This document shows, one piece after another, positions 1 to 9,804 of a stretch of DNA of 64,000 bases. The notes under the pieces were generated by a model. The model saw only the letters and a list, made by a program, of their open reading frames with translations. It had not been told where the DNA came from and searched no databases. The position numbers and the translations under genes are program-made. The stretch is from Kaistia adipata DSM 17808 (GTDB lineage: Bacteria; Pseudomonadota; Alphaproteobacteria; Rhizobiales; Kaistiaceae): NCBI RefSeq assembly GCF_000423225.1, contig NZ_AUHO01000010.1, positions 496,001 through 560,000 on the forward strand. Direction: 5' to 3'. Within the stretch, counting starts at the first letter, position 1; each line of letters starts with the position of its first letter.

Positions 1-741
1 GGCGCCGCCGGCATAGGTCGTGAAGCTCGGGATGGTCACCGTCGCCAGCACGAAGATCAGCGTCATGCCGGCGAGCAGCACGTTGAGCGCGATCTCGTTC
101 GGCGTCTTCTGGCGTTCGGCGCCCTCGACCAGCGCGATCATCCGGTCGATGAAGGTGGAGCCGGCCGCGGCGGTGATGCGCACGCGGATCCAGTCCGAGA
201 GCACCTGCGTGCCGCCGGTGACGGCGGAACGATCGCCACCGGATTCGCGGATCACCGGCGCCGATTCACCGGTGATCGCGGCCTCGTTGACCGAGGCGAC
301 GCCCTCGATCACCTCGCCGTCGGACGGGATGGTGTCGCCGGCCTCGACCAGCACGACGTCGCCGACGCGCAGGCTGTTGCCCGGCACGGTCGTGTAGTCG
401 GGGCCATCGTCCTTGAGCAGCTTGGCCTGGGTCTCGCTGCGGGTGCGGCGAAGCGAATCCGCCTGCGCCTTGCCGCGTCCTTCCGCTACTGCCTCGGCGA
501 AGTTCGCGAACAGCACGGTGAACCAGAGCCACAGCACGATCTGCAGCGAGAAGCCGATATTGGCGCCGCCGGTCGCGACGTCGCGCAGCAGCAGGATGGT
601 GGTCAGCGCCGAGACGACGGCGACGACGAACATCACGGGGTTTCGCGCGAGGCTCCGCGGATTGAGTTTGCGGAAGGCGTCGCCGAGGGCGGGGACGAGG
701 ATGCGAGCATCCAGAAGGCTCGCGGATTTGGACTGGCTCAT
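1..741 (-). CDS. kdpB: Potassium-transporting ATPase subunit B, KdpB (N-terminal part, cut by window edge)
   Basis: This is the catalytic P-type ATPase subunit of the KdpFABC high-affinity K+ uptake complex in the inner membrane. Only the first 247 residues are in the window; the frame stays open to base 1. The start at 741 gives [20 protein letters not shown], then two membrane segments ([17 protein letters not shown] and [21 protein letters not shown]) and the actuator domain with the TGES motif ([17 protein letters not shown]), which is diagnostic of P-type ATPases. The phosphorylation motif DKTGT lies beyond the edge. It follows kdpA by 72 bases on the same strand, the usual kdpFAB order. 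Identification is secure from the TGES context and the neighbours. Confidence 0.97.
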   Translation of the reverse strand, partial: MSQSKSASLLDARILVPALGDAFRKLNPRSLARNPVMFVVAVVSALTTILLLRDVATGGANIGFSLQIVLWLWFTVLFANFAEAVAEGRGKAQADSLRRTRSETQAKLLKDDGPDYTTVPGNSLRVGDVVLVEAGDTIPSDGEVIEGVASVNEAAITGESAPVIRESGGDRSAVTGGTQVLSDWIRVRITAAAGSTFIDRMIALVEGAERQKTPNEIALNVLLAGMTLIFVLATVTIPSFTTYAGGA

Positions 742-813
742 GGAAAGCTCCAGCATGTGGGGTCGCGGCGCACCGGCGCGGATTGGGCCCGCGCCGGCGG
801 GGGCGATGTCCGG

Positions 814-2517
814 TCAGAAACTCTGGCCGGCGAGCATGGCGAGATGCTCGACGATCGGGCCGAGGGCGAGGGCCGGGAAGAAGGTCAGGCCGCCGACCAC
901 GAGGATGACGCCGACCAGCAGGCCGACGAAGAGCGGCCCGTGCGTCGGGAAGGTTCCCGCCGATTCCGGCACGATCTTCTTGCCGACCAGCGAGCCGGCG
1001 ATCGCCATGGCCGGAATGATGACCAGGAAGCGGCCCATCAGCATCGCGAGCCCGAGGGTGATGTTGTACCAGGGCGTGTTGCCTGAGAGCCCGCCGAAGG
1101 CCGAGCCGTTGTTGGCGGTGGCCGAGGTGTAGGCGTAGAGAACCTCGGAGAAGCCGTGCGGGCCGGCATTGGCGATCGAGGCGACGCCGGTCGGCAGGAC
1201 GATGGCGATCGCCGTGAAGCCGAGCATCGCCAAGGGCAGGCAGAGCACGGCCAGCATCGCCATCTTGACTTCCTTGGCCTCGATCTTCTTGCCGAGATAT
1301 TCCGGCGTGCGGCCGACCATCAGGCCGGCGACGAAGATCGCCACCACGACGAAGAGCAGGATGCCGTAGAAGCCGGCGCCGACGCCGCCGATGATGATCT
1401 CGCCGAGCATCATGTTGATCATCGGGACCATGCCGCCGAGCGCCATGAAGCTGTCATGCATGGCGTTGACCGCGCCGCAGGAGGCCGCCGTGGTGACGAC
1501 GGCGAACAGCGCAGACAGCGTCACGCCGAAGCGGGTTTCCTTGCCTTCCATGTTGCCGCCGTCGAGGCCGATCGCGTGCAGCAGCGGATTGCCCGAGGCC
1601 TCGGCCCAGTAGCAGAGCGTCACGCCCGCCAGGAATAGGATGCCCATCGCGGCGAAGATCGCCCAGCCCTGCTTCTGGTTGCCGACCATGCGGCCGAAGA
1701 CGTTGGTCAGCGCCGCGCCGATCGCGAAGATCGCCACCATGTGGATCAGGTTGGTGAGCGCCGTCGGGTTCTCGAAGGGATGGGCGGCGTTGACGTTGAA
1801 GAAGCCGCCGCCATTGGTGCCGAGATGCTTGATCATCATCTGCGAGGCGACGGGGCCCTGCGCGATCGTCTGCTGCACGCCTTCGAGCGTCGTCGCGATC
1901 GTGTAGGGGCCGAGATTCTGCGGCACGCCCTGCCAGACCAGCACCAGCGCGCCGGCCACGCAGATCGGCAGCAGCAGGTAGAGGATGCTGCGGGTCAGGT
2001 CGACCCAGAAATTGCCCAGCGTCCGCGCCGAGCGCCGTGCGAAGGCGCGGATCAGGGCCACGGCGATGGCGATGCCGGTCGCGGCCGAGACGAAGTTCTG
2101 CACGTTCAGGCCTGCCATCTGCGACAGGTAGGACATCGTCGTCTCGCCGCCGTAGTTCTGCCAGTTGGTGTTGGTGACGAAGCTGGCGGCGGTGTTGAAG
2201 GCGAGCTCGGGCGGCAGGCCGGCCATGCCGGCAGGGTTGAGCGGCAGCGCGCCCTGGAACCGCAGCAGCAGATAGAGCGCCAGCAGGCCGGCGAGGTTGA
2301 AGAACAGCATCGCCGCCGCATAGGTGGTCCAGTGCTGCTCCTCGGTCTCGCTGGTTCCGGCGAGGCGATAGAGGCCGCGCTCGACCGGGCGGAAGAGGGG
2401 CGTCAGCAAGGTGCGCTCGCCCGTGAAGACGCGCGTCATGTAGCCGCCGAGCGGCCTGACGAGCAGGATCACGATCCCGCAGAAGATCAGGATCTGGATC
2501 CATCCGTTGAAAGTCAT
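814..2517 (-). CDS. kdpA: Potassium-transporting ATPase subunit A, KdpA
   Basis: KdpA is the K+-selective channel-like subunit of the Kdp pump. The 567-residue product is the normal family length (E. coli about 557) and hydrophobic throughout, with about ten membrane segments. Recognisable selectivity-filter regions include [11 protein letters not shown] near residue 115, [21 protein letters not shown] near residue 235, and [16 protein letters not shown] and [13 protein letters not shown] further on; these glycine-rich repeats line the K+ path. The start at 2517 gives [14 protein letters not shown], a typical KdpA N-terminus. It lies 22 bases downstream of kdpF and 72 bases upstream of kdpB on the minus strand, so the three are one operon. 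kdpC and the sensor pair kdpDE would lie outside the window. Confidence 0.98.
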   Translation of the reverse strand: MTFNGWIQILIFCGIVILLVRPLGGYMTRVFTGERTLLTPLFRPVERGLYRLAGTSETEEQHWTTYAAAMLFFNLAGLLALYLLLRFQGALPLNPAGMAGLPPELAFNTAASFVTNTNWQNYGGETTMSYLSQMAGLNVQNFVSAATGIAIAVALIRAFARRSARTLGNFWVDLTRSILYLLLPICVAGALVLVWQGVPQNLGPYTIATTLEGVQQTIAQGPVASQMMIKHLGTNGGGFFNVNAAHPFENPTALTNLIHMVAIFAIGAALTNVFGRMVGNQKQGWAIFAAMGILFLAGVTLCYWAEASGNPLLHAIGLDGGNMEGKETRFGVTLSALFAVVTTAASCGAVNAMHDSFMALGGMVPMINMMLGEIIIGGVGAGFYGILLFVVVAIFVAGLMVGRTPEYLGKKIEAKEVKMAMLAVLCLPLAMLGFTAIAIVLPTGVASIANAGPHGFSEVLYAYTSATANNGSAFGGLSGNTPWYNITLGLAMLMGRFLVIIPAMAIAGSLVGKKIVPESAGTFPTHGPLFVGLLVGVILVVGGLTFFPALALGPIVEHLAMLAGQSF

Positions 2518-2539
2518 GATTGCCGCTTTCTGCGTCGGG

Positions 2540-2629
2540 TCAGAACCGCTCGGGGCGGAGGAGGGCGTAGGTCAGGTAGACGGAGATGAACACCGCCACG
2601 GCCCCGCCGAGGATGTAATCGATCATCAT
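2540..2629 (-). CDS. kdpF: Potassium-transporting ATPase subunit F, KdpF
   Basis: This 29-residue single-span peptide reads [20 protein letters not shown] followed by YALLRPERF. The ending LxRPE(R/K)F is the hallmark of KdpF, which stabilises the KdpABC complex in the membrane. It stops 22 bases before kdpA on the same strand, exactly where kdpF is expected. A CCGGAG ribosome-binding-like stretch precedes the double ATG. It is easily missed by gene finders because of its size. Confidence 0.93.
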   Translation of the reverse strand: MMIDYILGGAVAVFISVYLTYALLRPERF

Positions 2630-2645
2630 CGGTCCGTTCTCCGGG

Positions 2646-2726
2646 TCATGTATTCTCGCAAATCCTGATGTAACCGAACATCAGGACAAAGAATCCGAGC
2701 GCAATCGCGAGGATTATGGCGTCCAT
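2646..2726 (-). CDS. 26-residue membrane peptide at head of kdp operon
   Basis: A 26-codon frame immediately upstream of kdpF (16 bases between its stop and the kdpF start) encodes MDAIILAIALGFFVLMFGYI followed by RICENT: one hydrophobic segment with a short polar, cysteine-bearing tail. From memory, similar tiny frames occur ahead of kdpF in other Rhizobiales kdp operons, which supports a real gene, but I cannot run the comparison. A role as an extra small subunit or a leader peptide of Kdp is inference. The ribosome-binding site is weak (AGAAAGCTGATCCC before ATG). A longer reading from 2834 is unlikely because its extra N-terminus is Arg/Ser-rich and lacks protein character. Confidence 0.6.
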   Translation of the reverse strand: MDAIILAIALGFFVLMFGYIRICENT

Positions 2727-2909
2727 GGGATCAGCTTTCTGCGCCGTTTCGCGCGCTTCTATGCAAGTCGACGGACTGGCGTCGCTGCGTCGTGAGGCTC
2801 CGATGCTGCCGCGTTGCCAGATGGCGATCGCCATCGGATCTCTGCGGCAGATATGGCGCGGGACCGCATAGTCTTTCGAGACGGGAAGCCCCGGCGGACC
2901 ATAAAAATC

Positions 2910-3430
2910 TCATAGGAATCGCAGCCCCGCATGGGGCGTGGCGCGCCGTCCGGCCGCAGGCGGCCTGGCCGGATTGAGCGGAGGCAGCGGCGCCGGCGAG
3001 GCGGGGCGCGACGGGGCCATGACCTCTCGCCGGAACTCCTGCAACAGGACGAGAAGCGCGCGGGCCTTTTCGCGCGACCACACCGTCGTCGTGCCGTCCG
3101 GCGCGAACAGCGCGGCGTCGAGTGATTCCGCTGCCGGCGGCGGCGGCCAGCTTTCCGGTAGTCGGGATCGCCAGTCGGCGAGTGCCCGATAGGTCGCGCC
3201 GGCGTCGTCGCCCCGGCAGGCCTTGGTGAGCGCCGCGAAGGCCGCTTCCTCCGATCTCGTCCACGCGGCCCGGTGGCGGGCTCGTCGCGCCCGCAGCCTC
3301 TGCCATGCCGTCGCGACGAGCAGGACCGCCAGGATGGCGGTCGCTGTAACCGTCACCCACACGGCCGGCCGGACCGGATGCGGCGCGGCGCCCGTTTCCG
3401 TGCCTGGCGTCGGCACGGACGCCGTCGGCG
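2910..3430 (-). pseudogene. batD C-terminal remnant
   Basis: The frame encodes a proline-rich linker, one transmembrane segment (VWVTVTATAILAVLLVATAW) followed by basic residues, then an alpha-helical cytoplasmic region (EEAAFAALTKACRGDDAGATYRALADW...) and a proline/arginine-rich end. This is the layout of the C-terminal tail of BatD-type proteins, which carry long periplasmic beta domains before the membrane span. Those domains, about 300 or more residues, are absent, as is a credible start. Upstream the frame runs directly into the 3' part of moxR. I read it as the surviving 3' end of batD after an internal deletion of a moxR-bat operon. The batD assignment rests on architecture and context. 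Confidence 0.6.
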
Positions 3431-4307
<877 letters not shown>

Positions 4308-4314
4308 CGGCGGC

Positions 4315-5349
4315 TCATTTCTCGAAGGGGTAGATCTTCGTCCAGTCGTTCTTCATGTCGACGACGAGCCAGCCGCGCTTCGGCGCTTCGTCGAGCGCCT
4401 TGTCGAGCCTGCCGATATGGGAATCGCGGTCATAGGCCCATTCGCGGACTGCATCGGTATGGTGCACGATCAGGCCGAAGCGCGGGCCGCTGTTCAGCGT
4501 CGTCCATTGCAGCATTTCGAGGTCGCCGTCGGAATTGCCGGCGGCGAAGACCGGTCGCTTGCCGATGAAGCGGTTGATGCCGACCGGCTTGCCGGGGCCG
4601 TCATCGACGAACTCGACCGCCGGCAGCTTGAAGATCCTGGGCGTGTCGCCGTCGAGCTTGAATTCCGTCTTGTCGGAGGAGCCGACGACCTGCTGCGGCG
4701 GGATGCCGTAGACGCCCTCTGCCCAGGCGCGCATGAACTCGACGCCGCCGCCCGAGACGATGAAGGTCTGGTAGCCGTTGGCGCGCAGATAGGCGAGGAG
4801 CTCCAGCATCGGCTGGAAGACCAGTTCCGTATAGGGCCTGTCGAAGCGCGGATGCCTGGCCGTCTTGGTCCATTCGGTCACGGCGGCGGAAAAGTCCTCG
4901 ACCGACATGCCGGTGGAACTGGCGGCGAGGAGCTCGCCAAGCCCCTTGTTGCCGGAGGCCATCACGGCATCCATGTCGCCTTCCAGCACGGCCTTGAACG
5001 GTTGCTTGTCCTTCCATTCGGGATGGTCCTTCGCCATCGCCTTGATGCGGTCGAGCACGAAGATGCCCTGGAAGTAGACCGGCCGCTCGGACCAGAGCGT
5101 GCCGTCATTGTCGAAGGTGGCGATGCGGTCGCCGACCGCGACGAAGTCGGGCCCGCCGGCCGTCGTGGTGCGCGTCACGAAGTCGAGGATGGCCGCCTTG
5201 GCCTTGCCGTCGTTCCAGGAGGGTAGCGGATCGGCGAAGGCGCCGAGGGGCAGCAGCGCGGCGGCGACGAAGAATGACGCCAGCGCCGTCATGAGGGCGC
5301 GGCGCGTCCAGGCGCCTGTCCATGCGTGGGACCAGTTTCGCATCAACAT
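4315..5349 (-). CDS. Exported HAD-superfamily phosphatase
   Basis: The 344-residue product starts with a signal sequence (ALMTALASFFVAAALLPLGAFA) and would act in the periplasm. HAD motifs are present: motif I FDNDGTLW with nucleophile Asp80 and acid/base Asp82, motif II FIVSGGG, and motif IV GNSDGD. The cap is of the phosphoserine-phosphatase-like type. Substrate is unknown. It is followed after only 2-7 bases by the broken moxR gene; from memory this family often sits beside moxR/bat genes in Rhizobiales, which fits. The start at 5349 (MLMRNW) is accepted; the third residue Met is an alternative. All catalytic residues are intact, so unlike its neighbours it can be functional. Confidence 0.85.
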   Translation of the reverse strand: MLMRNWSHAWTGAWTRRALMTALASFFVAAALLPLGAFADPLPSWNDGKAKAAILDFVTRTTTAGGPDFVAVGDRIATFDNDGTLWSERPVYFQGIFVLDRIKAMAKDHPEWKDKQPFKAVLEGDMDAVMASGNKGLGELLAASSTGMSVEDFSAAVTEWTKTARHPRFDRPYTELVFQPMLELLAYLRANGYQTFIVSGGGVEFMRAWAEGVYGIPPQQVVGSSDKTEFKLDGDTPRIFKLPAVEFVDDGPGKPVGINRFIGKRPVFAAGNSDGDLEMLQWTTLNSGPRFGLIVHHTDAVREWAYDRDSHIGRLDKALDEAPKRGWLVVDMKNDWTKIYPFEK

Positions 5350-5825
5350 CTCCTCTCGTCGGTCGCATCGCGCCGGGGCAAGACCCGGCGGCCCGGGCCT
5401 GTGGTCCCTTGGATCGAGGCTGGAGCGCCAGCGCGCCGGAGGTCAGCGCCACGCGCCTTCAGCGCGGGAAATCACGGCCGGGGCCAGAATGAAGGGGAAC
5501 GCCGTCAGAATAGCTTCTTGATCGATGCGGGTCATCGACGTCCTCTCACGAGAGTTCAAGCAGTCTGATCTGTCCGCCATCATGGCGGTTCTTCAAATCG
5601 ACTTCAAGCACCGTATGACGTGGCGGCATATGTACTGGTTTGCCGTGGAGGCGACCTGTGTCGGGACGGCAACAACCAGAAGTTCTCGGCATCTGCATGC
5701 CTGCCATGCGGATGGTTGTGTCGTGTTAACCATATCGCTGCCGCATTCCGTGCGGTAGGAGACGCCCAAGCCCTGCGCACCGCGCGTGCCAGCCCACCGT
5801 TTCTCCCTCCCAAGGTTCTCGTTCC
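5350..5825. other. Intergenic region between divergent HAD phosphatase and L,D-transpeptidase genes
   Basis: These 476 bases separate two divergently read genes and must carry both promoters. The stretch from about 5580 to 5750 is visibly less GC-rich than the flanks (for example CATATGTACTGG and GTTAACCATATC), as expected of regulatory DNA. Short open frames here have no protein-like composition. I see no convincing -35/-10 pair, RNA or repeat. Confidence 0.4.
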
Positions 5826-6542
5826 GTGTCTCTGCTTCTTTCGCGTCGGTCGCTCCTGGCCGGCATGTCCGTCCTCGCCGCGTCGGCGCTCGCCGGCTGC
5901 GTCCAGGTTCCGAAGGAACTCGGCGAAGGCAGTGGGGCCGGCGCCCTGGCCCCGACGCCGCCGCCTGTGGTGCCGGCGCCCGCCATCGAGGCGGCGCCCG
6001 TCGACGAAAACGCGGCGCGTTATGCCGCCGTGACGGACGGCGACTACCGCCTGCCGGCGATCCGCCACGCCGATGTCGATCCGAAATATCTGCGCCAGCT
6101 GGTCGACGATCCGACGGGCGAGGCGCCGGGCACGCTGGTCGTCAACACCAAGGAGAAGCATCTCTATCTGGTGCTGAAGGATGGCAAGGCGATGCGCTAC
6201 GGCGTCGGCCTCGGCCGCCAGGGCTATTCCTGGAAGGGCCGCGCCGTCGTGCAGTGGAAGCGCAAATGGCCGACCTGGACGCCGCCTTCCGCCATGATCC
6301 GACGCAAGCCCGAGCTGGAGAAATGGCGCAAGGGCATGCCGCCCGGCCTGCACAATCCGCTCGGCGCCCGCGCGCTCTACATCTACAAGGACGGCGTCGA
6401 CACGCTCTATCGCATCCACGGCTCGCCGGATTGGCGGAGCATCGGCAAGTCGGCCTCCGCCGGCTGCGTGCGGATGTTCAACCAGGACGTCATCGATCTC
6501 TACGACCGGGTGCCGTCGAAGACGACGCTGGTGGTGATCTGA
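5826..6542 (+). CDS. L,D-transpeptidase (YkuD/ErfK family) lipoprotein
   Basis: L,D-transpeptidases form 3-3 cross-links in peptidoglycan or attach proteins to it, in the periplasm. The 238-residue product begins with a twin-arginine-like signal and lipobox (LLSRRSLLAGMSVLAASALAGC), so it is probably a lipoprotein. After a proline/alanine linker comes the YkuD domain, roughly residues 95-238, with substrate-contact region NTKEKHLYLVLKDGKAMRYG, the conserved HGSPDW (His198) and the catalytic motif SAGCVRM (Cys214). The GTG at 5826 is chosen because it keeps the full signal peptide; no strong Shine-Dalgarno is visible. Such enzymes are numerous in Rhizobiales, which grow from the pole using L,D-cross-links. 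It stands alone. Confidence 0.92.
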   Translation: MSLLLSRRSLLAGMSVLAASALAGCVQVPKELGEGSGAGALAPTPPPVVPAPAIEAAPVDENAARYAAVTDGDYRLPAIRHADVDPKYLRQLVDDPTGEAPGTLVVNTKEKHLYLVLKDGKAMRYGVGLGRQGYSWKGRAVVQWKRKWPTWTPPSAMIRRKPELEKWRKGMPPGLHNPLGARALYIYKDGVDTLYRIHGSPDWRSIGKSASAGCVRMFNQDVIDLYDRVPSKTTLVVI

Positions 6543-6552
6543 AGCGGGCGCG

Positions 6553-6834
6553 TCAGCGCTTGCAGTCGGTCGCGAACAGGAAGTTCTTCACCGAGACGTC
6601 GCCCGTGAACACGAAGTCGACGGCGCGTGGGCCCCAGAACACGACATCCTTCAGGACGCGCGACGTGTAGGCGCTGTCGTGGCCGAGGCGGCCGAACTCG
6701 ATCGGCCCCTTCAGCGACGACACGCCGTCGTCAAGCACGAGCGGACGTTCGCAGGGCGTGGAGCTCAGCTGGATGAAGAGGATGCCGGCGCCGATCACGC
6801 AGTAGAAGAAGGCCAGCCGGATCAGGAAGAACAC
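6553..6834 (-). CDS. Small single-span membrane protein, unknown function
   Basis: From a GTG at 6834 the product is 93 residues: a hydrophobic N-terminal segment (FFLIRLAFFYCVIGAGILFIQL) and a soluble part with two cysteines (TPCERPL and ATDCKR). The GTG is preferred because AGAGG lies 7 bases upstream; an in-frame ATG at 6873 adds 13 residues and has no ribosome-binding site. It converges with the L,D-transpeptidase gene. I recognise no family. The paired cysteines might form a periplasmic disulfide. Coding potential is good (no rare codons, uninterrupted frame) but the function is open. Confidence 0.65.
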   Translation of the reverse strand: MFFLIRLAFFYCVIGAGILFIQLSSTPCERPLVLDDGVSSLKGPIEFGRLGHDSAYTSRVLKDVVFWGPRAVDFVFTGDVSVKNFLFATDCKR

Positions 6835-6933
6835 TGCGGAACCTCTAGGCTCGGGAATCGCTGCGGCGAGCATAGAGAAGATTGGCCGTCGCGCCAGAGA
6901 CCTGTCCCCGGCGCGACGGTGATGTTTAGGGGC

Positions 6934-8904
6934 CTAGCCGCCGCGCAGCCAGACCAGCATCTCGCCCGGCTCGCGATTGTCCCAGGCGTAATAGGGCACG
7001 GCCTTGATCGGCGCCGTCTCGGTCTGGGGCGGCGCCGTGCGATAGAGGTCGCCGTTCCAGTCGCCGGTGGCGTCCACCGCCGCCTCGGCCGCCAGCGTCA
7101 CGACGCCTTCGAGCAGGCCCGGCTCGAAATTGGCGGTGAAGCTCGACGCCGCCGGTACGCGGATTCGGTTGAGCGAGACCGGGTTGTCGATTCCCTCGAG
7201 GCAATAGACCAGCGGCCCGCGCTTCAACGTCACGCGGCCGACGTCCTGGCGAACTTCCGGATGCGCGTAGAGCTGCTCGACGGCGAGGTCGAGGTCGAGC
7301 CGCACGACGTCGCCGGCCTTCCACTCGCGCTCGATGCGGGCATAGCCGTCCGCAGTCGCCGCTTTCAGGTCGACGGGCGAACCGTTGACCTGAAGCGTCG
7401 CCTTGCGGCACCAGGACGGGATGCGCAGGTTGAGCGCGAAGCGGGTCGGCTTTGCCACGTCGACTGCGATGCCGACCGCGCCGTCCCAGGGATAGCGGGT
7501 ATCCTGGGTCAGCTTCACCTCGGCGCTGCCGATGTCGAGCGTCGCGGTCGAGTCGCAATAGAGGTGGACGGCGACTTCGCCCTCGGCCTGGCCGTACATG
7601 TAGGTGCCGATCGACGCCACCATGCGGCCGATGTTCGGCGGGCAGCACGGGCAGCGGTGCCACTTCCAGCGATTGTGGCCGCCGCGGCTCTCGAGCGGGT
7701 TCTCGTAGAAGAACAGCGAACCGTCGAGCGACAGGCCGGAGATCGAGCCGTTGTAAAGCGCGAGTTCCATCGTGTCGGCGTAGCGCGTGTTCGGGCCCAT
7801 GCCGAGCATGCGGTTGGCCCAGAATGCGAGGGCAACCGAGGCGCAGGTCTCGGCATAGGCGGTCTCGTTCGGCAGGTCATAATCGGCCGTGAAGCCCTCG
7901 TTCTTGTCCGACGGTCCGAGGCCGCCCGTCACGTAGAGGTTCTTGGAGTTGAGGTCGTCCCAGAGCCGGTCGAGCGCCACGCGCAGCGTGTTGTCGTGGT
8001 ACTCGGTGGCGACATCGGCCATGCCGGCATAGAGATACATCGCGCGGACGGCATGGCCGACCACCTTGTCCTGATCCCGCACCGGCTTGTGTGACTGGTT
8101 GTACTCGTAGGTCCCGAAGTGGTAGCTGGCCGGATCGGAGCCTCGGGCCACAGCCTCCTCGTCGTAGTAATGGGGCTGCTGGCCGCGCTGGTCGATGAAG
8201 TACTTGGCCAGCTTCATGTAGCGCTGGTTGCCGGTGACGCGGGCGAGCTTGACCAGCGCGAGCTCGATCTCCTCGTGGCCGCAATAGCCCTTCTTCTTGC
8301 CGGGCTCGGGGCCGAACACGGAATCGATGTGGTCGACGTAGCGGCACAGGATGTCGAGCAGCTTGCGCTTGCCCGTCGCCTGGTAATAGGCGACCGCGCC
8401 CTCGATCAGGTGGCCGGCGCAATAGAGCTCGTGGCAGTCGCGCAGATTGGTCCAGCGCTTGCCCGGCTCCATGCGCTGGTACCAGCTCGACAGGTAGCCG
8501 TCTTCCTGCTGCAGCTTGCCATACATGTCGATGACGGCGTCGATCTTGGCTTCCAGCTCCGGATTCGGCTTGCGGTAGAGGCTGTAGGCCGCCGTCTCGA
8601 TCGTCTTGCCGAGGTCGGAATCCCAGAACATCTGCATCGTCACCGTGCCGGTCGTGGTGGTCGGCTTGCCGACGGCGGCCGGTGACATCGACATGAACGG
8701 GATGCGCAGCGCCGGCACTGGGCGGTCGGGGTCGATCTGGTCGAGCATGCCGGCCTCGACGCAGCGCTGGTAGAGGATGTCGGCCGTCTTGTCGGCGACG
8801 GCGTCGACGCGGGCGCCCCAGAAGCCGCGGACTTCGACCTGGGGGACGGCGGGGGGACGGAAGCGGGCGCGCGGGGCCTCGCCGATGGATGGCATGGCAC
8901 TCAT
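6934..8904 (-). CDS. Glycoside hydrolase family 127 (beta-L-arabinofuranosidase-type)
   Basis: GH127 enzymes (formerly DUF1680, HypBA1 type) remove beta-L-arabinofuranose units using a zinc-bound cysteine nucleophile. The 656-residue protein has the expected (alpha/alpha)6 barrel signature: GGLGPSDKNEGFTADYDLPN, YAETCAS (the Glu and Cys matching the HypBA1 zinc ligands) and HRCPCCPPN with Cys420/Cys421 just before PPN, matching the paired cysteines of the active site. The C-terminal part looks like beta-sandwich modules. There is no signal peptide, so cleavage would be cytoplasmic after import. AGGAG sits 7 bases before the ATG at 8904. It is the last gene of a five-gene operon with a LacI regulator and an ABC importer, 42 bases after the permease gene. 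Specificity for arabinose over other furanosides is inferred from the family. Confidence 0.9.
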   Translation of the reverse strand: MSAMPSIGEAPRARFRPPAVPQVEVRGFWGARVDAVADKTADILYQRCVEAGMLDQIDPDRPVPALRIPFMSMSPAAVGKPTTTTGTVTMQMFWDSDLGKTIETAAYSLYRKPNPELEAKIDAVIDMYGKLQQEDGYLSSWYQRMEPGKRWTNLRDCHELYCAGHLIEGAVAYYQATGKRKLLDILCRYVDHIDSVFGPEPGKKKGYCGHEEIELALVKLARVTGNQRYMKLAKYFIDQRGQQPHYYDEEAVARGSDPASYHFGTYEYNQSHKPVRDQDKVVGHAVRAMYLYAGMADVATEYHDNTLRVALDRLWDDLNSKNLYVTGGLGPSDKNEGFTADYDLPNETAYAETCASVALAFWANRMLGMGPNTRYADTMELALYNGSISGLSLDGSLFFYENPLESRGGHNRWKWHRCPCCPPNIGRMVASIGTYMYGQAEGEVAVHLYCDSTATLDIGSAEVKLTQDTRYPWDGAVGIAVDVAKPTRFALNLRIPSWCRKATLQVNGSPVDLKAATADGYARIEREWKAGDVVRLDLDLAVEQLYAHPEVRQDVGRVTLKRGPLVYCLEGIDNPVSLNRIRVPAASSFTANFEPGLLEGVVTLAAEAAVDATGDWNGDLYRTAPPQTETAPIKAVPYYAWDNREPGEMLVWLRGG

Positions 8905-8946
8905 GGATAGACTCCTATTCGTCGGAAGCGGGTTGGGTGAGGGGCG

Positions 8947-9804
8947 CTACTTCACCGCGCCGGCCGTCAGGCCGCGGATGTAGAAGCGCTGCAGGAGCAG
9001 GAAAAGGATCAGGCAGGGGATCATCATCACGGTGACGCCGGCCTGCACGGCGCCCCAGTCGATGGCGCCGAAGCGCCCCGACTGCACGGCCGTCATCATG
9101 ATCGGCAGCGTGAACTTCGCCTGGTCGGTCATCAGCACGAGCGCCGCGAGGAACTCGTTCCAGGTGTTGAGGAAGGCGAAGAGCGCCACGGTGACGACGC
9201 CGGGCCAGACCAGCGGCAGCATGACCTTGGTCAGAAGCGCGAAGCTGCTGGCGCCGTCGATCCGCGCCGCTTCCTCGATCTCCTTCGGCACCGCGTCGAA
9301 GGCGTTGCGCATCATGAAGATCGAGAAGGGCAGCTGCAGCGTCACATAGACGAGGACGAGTCCGCTCAGCGTGTTCTGCAGTCCGAGCCAGGACAGGATC
9401 AGGAAGATCGGCGTCAGGATCGACTGGAACGGGATCATGATCGTCGACAGGATCAGCACGAAGAACAGGTTCTTGAACGGGAAGCGGAAGCGCGAGAAGC
9501 CGTAGCCGGCGAGCAGGCTGATCACGACGGTCAGCACCACGCTCGAGACCGCGACGAAGATGCTGTTCTGGGCGGAGTGCCAGAGGCCGGCGCCGAAGCT
9601 GTCGAGCGTGATGTAGTTCTGGATCGAGAAGCCGGTCGTCGGCCAGGGCGGGATCGGTGGCTGGCGCGCCTCGAGCGGCGGCTTGAAGGTCGAGAGGATC
9701 GTCCAGGCGATCGGCGCCAGGAAGAGGATCGACAGGAACAGGCCGGTGCCGTGCTCGCCGACGAGCCGGCCGATGCCGGCGCCGTTCCGGGATGCCTTGG
9801 CCAT
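8947..9804 (-). CDS. Carbohydrate ABC transporter permease, MalG type
   Basis: One of two inner-membrane subunits of a carbohydrate uptake (CUT1) ABC transporter. The 285-residue product from the ATG at 9804 (MAKASRNGAGIGRL) has about six membrane spans and the EAA loop that docks the ATPase (EIEEAARIDGASSFALLTKV...LPLVWPG). The start overlaps the stop of the upstream permease by one base (TGATG), showing translational coupling. Upstream readings of the same frame run through the other permease gene in the wrong frame and are not real. It ends in KGLTAGAVK-like residues typical of MalG homologues. No ATPase is encoded in the cluster, so a shared MsiK/UgpC-type ATPase must be supplied elsewhere. 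Confidence 0.93.
   Translation of the reverse strand: MAKASRNGAGIGRLVGEHGTGLFLSILFLAPIAWTILSTFKPPLEARQPPIPPWPTTGFSIQNYITLDSFGAGLWHSAQNSIFVAVSSVVLTVVISLLAGYGFSRFRFPFKNLFFVLILSTIMIPFQSILTPIFLILSWLGLQNTLSGLVLVYVTLQLPFSIFMMRNAFDAVPKEIEEAARIDGASSFALLTKVMLPLVWPGVVTVALFAFLNTWNEFLAALVLMTDQAKFTLPIMMTAVQSGRFGAIDWGAVQAGVTVMMIPCLILFLLLQRFYIRGLTAGAVK

Noticed and set aside
5525-5758. A 77-codon plus-strand frame in the intergenic region
   Set aside because: No ribosome site, His/Cys/Ser-rich random composition and no similarity to a known protein type; likely promoter DNA.
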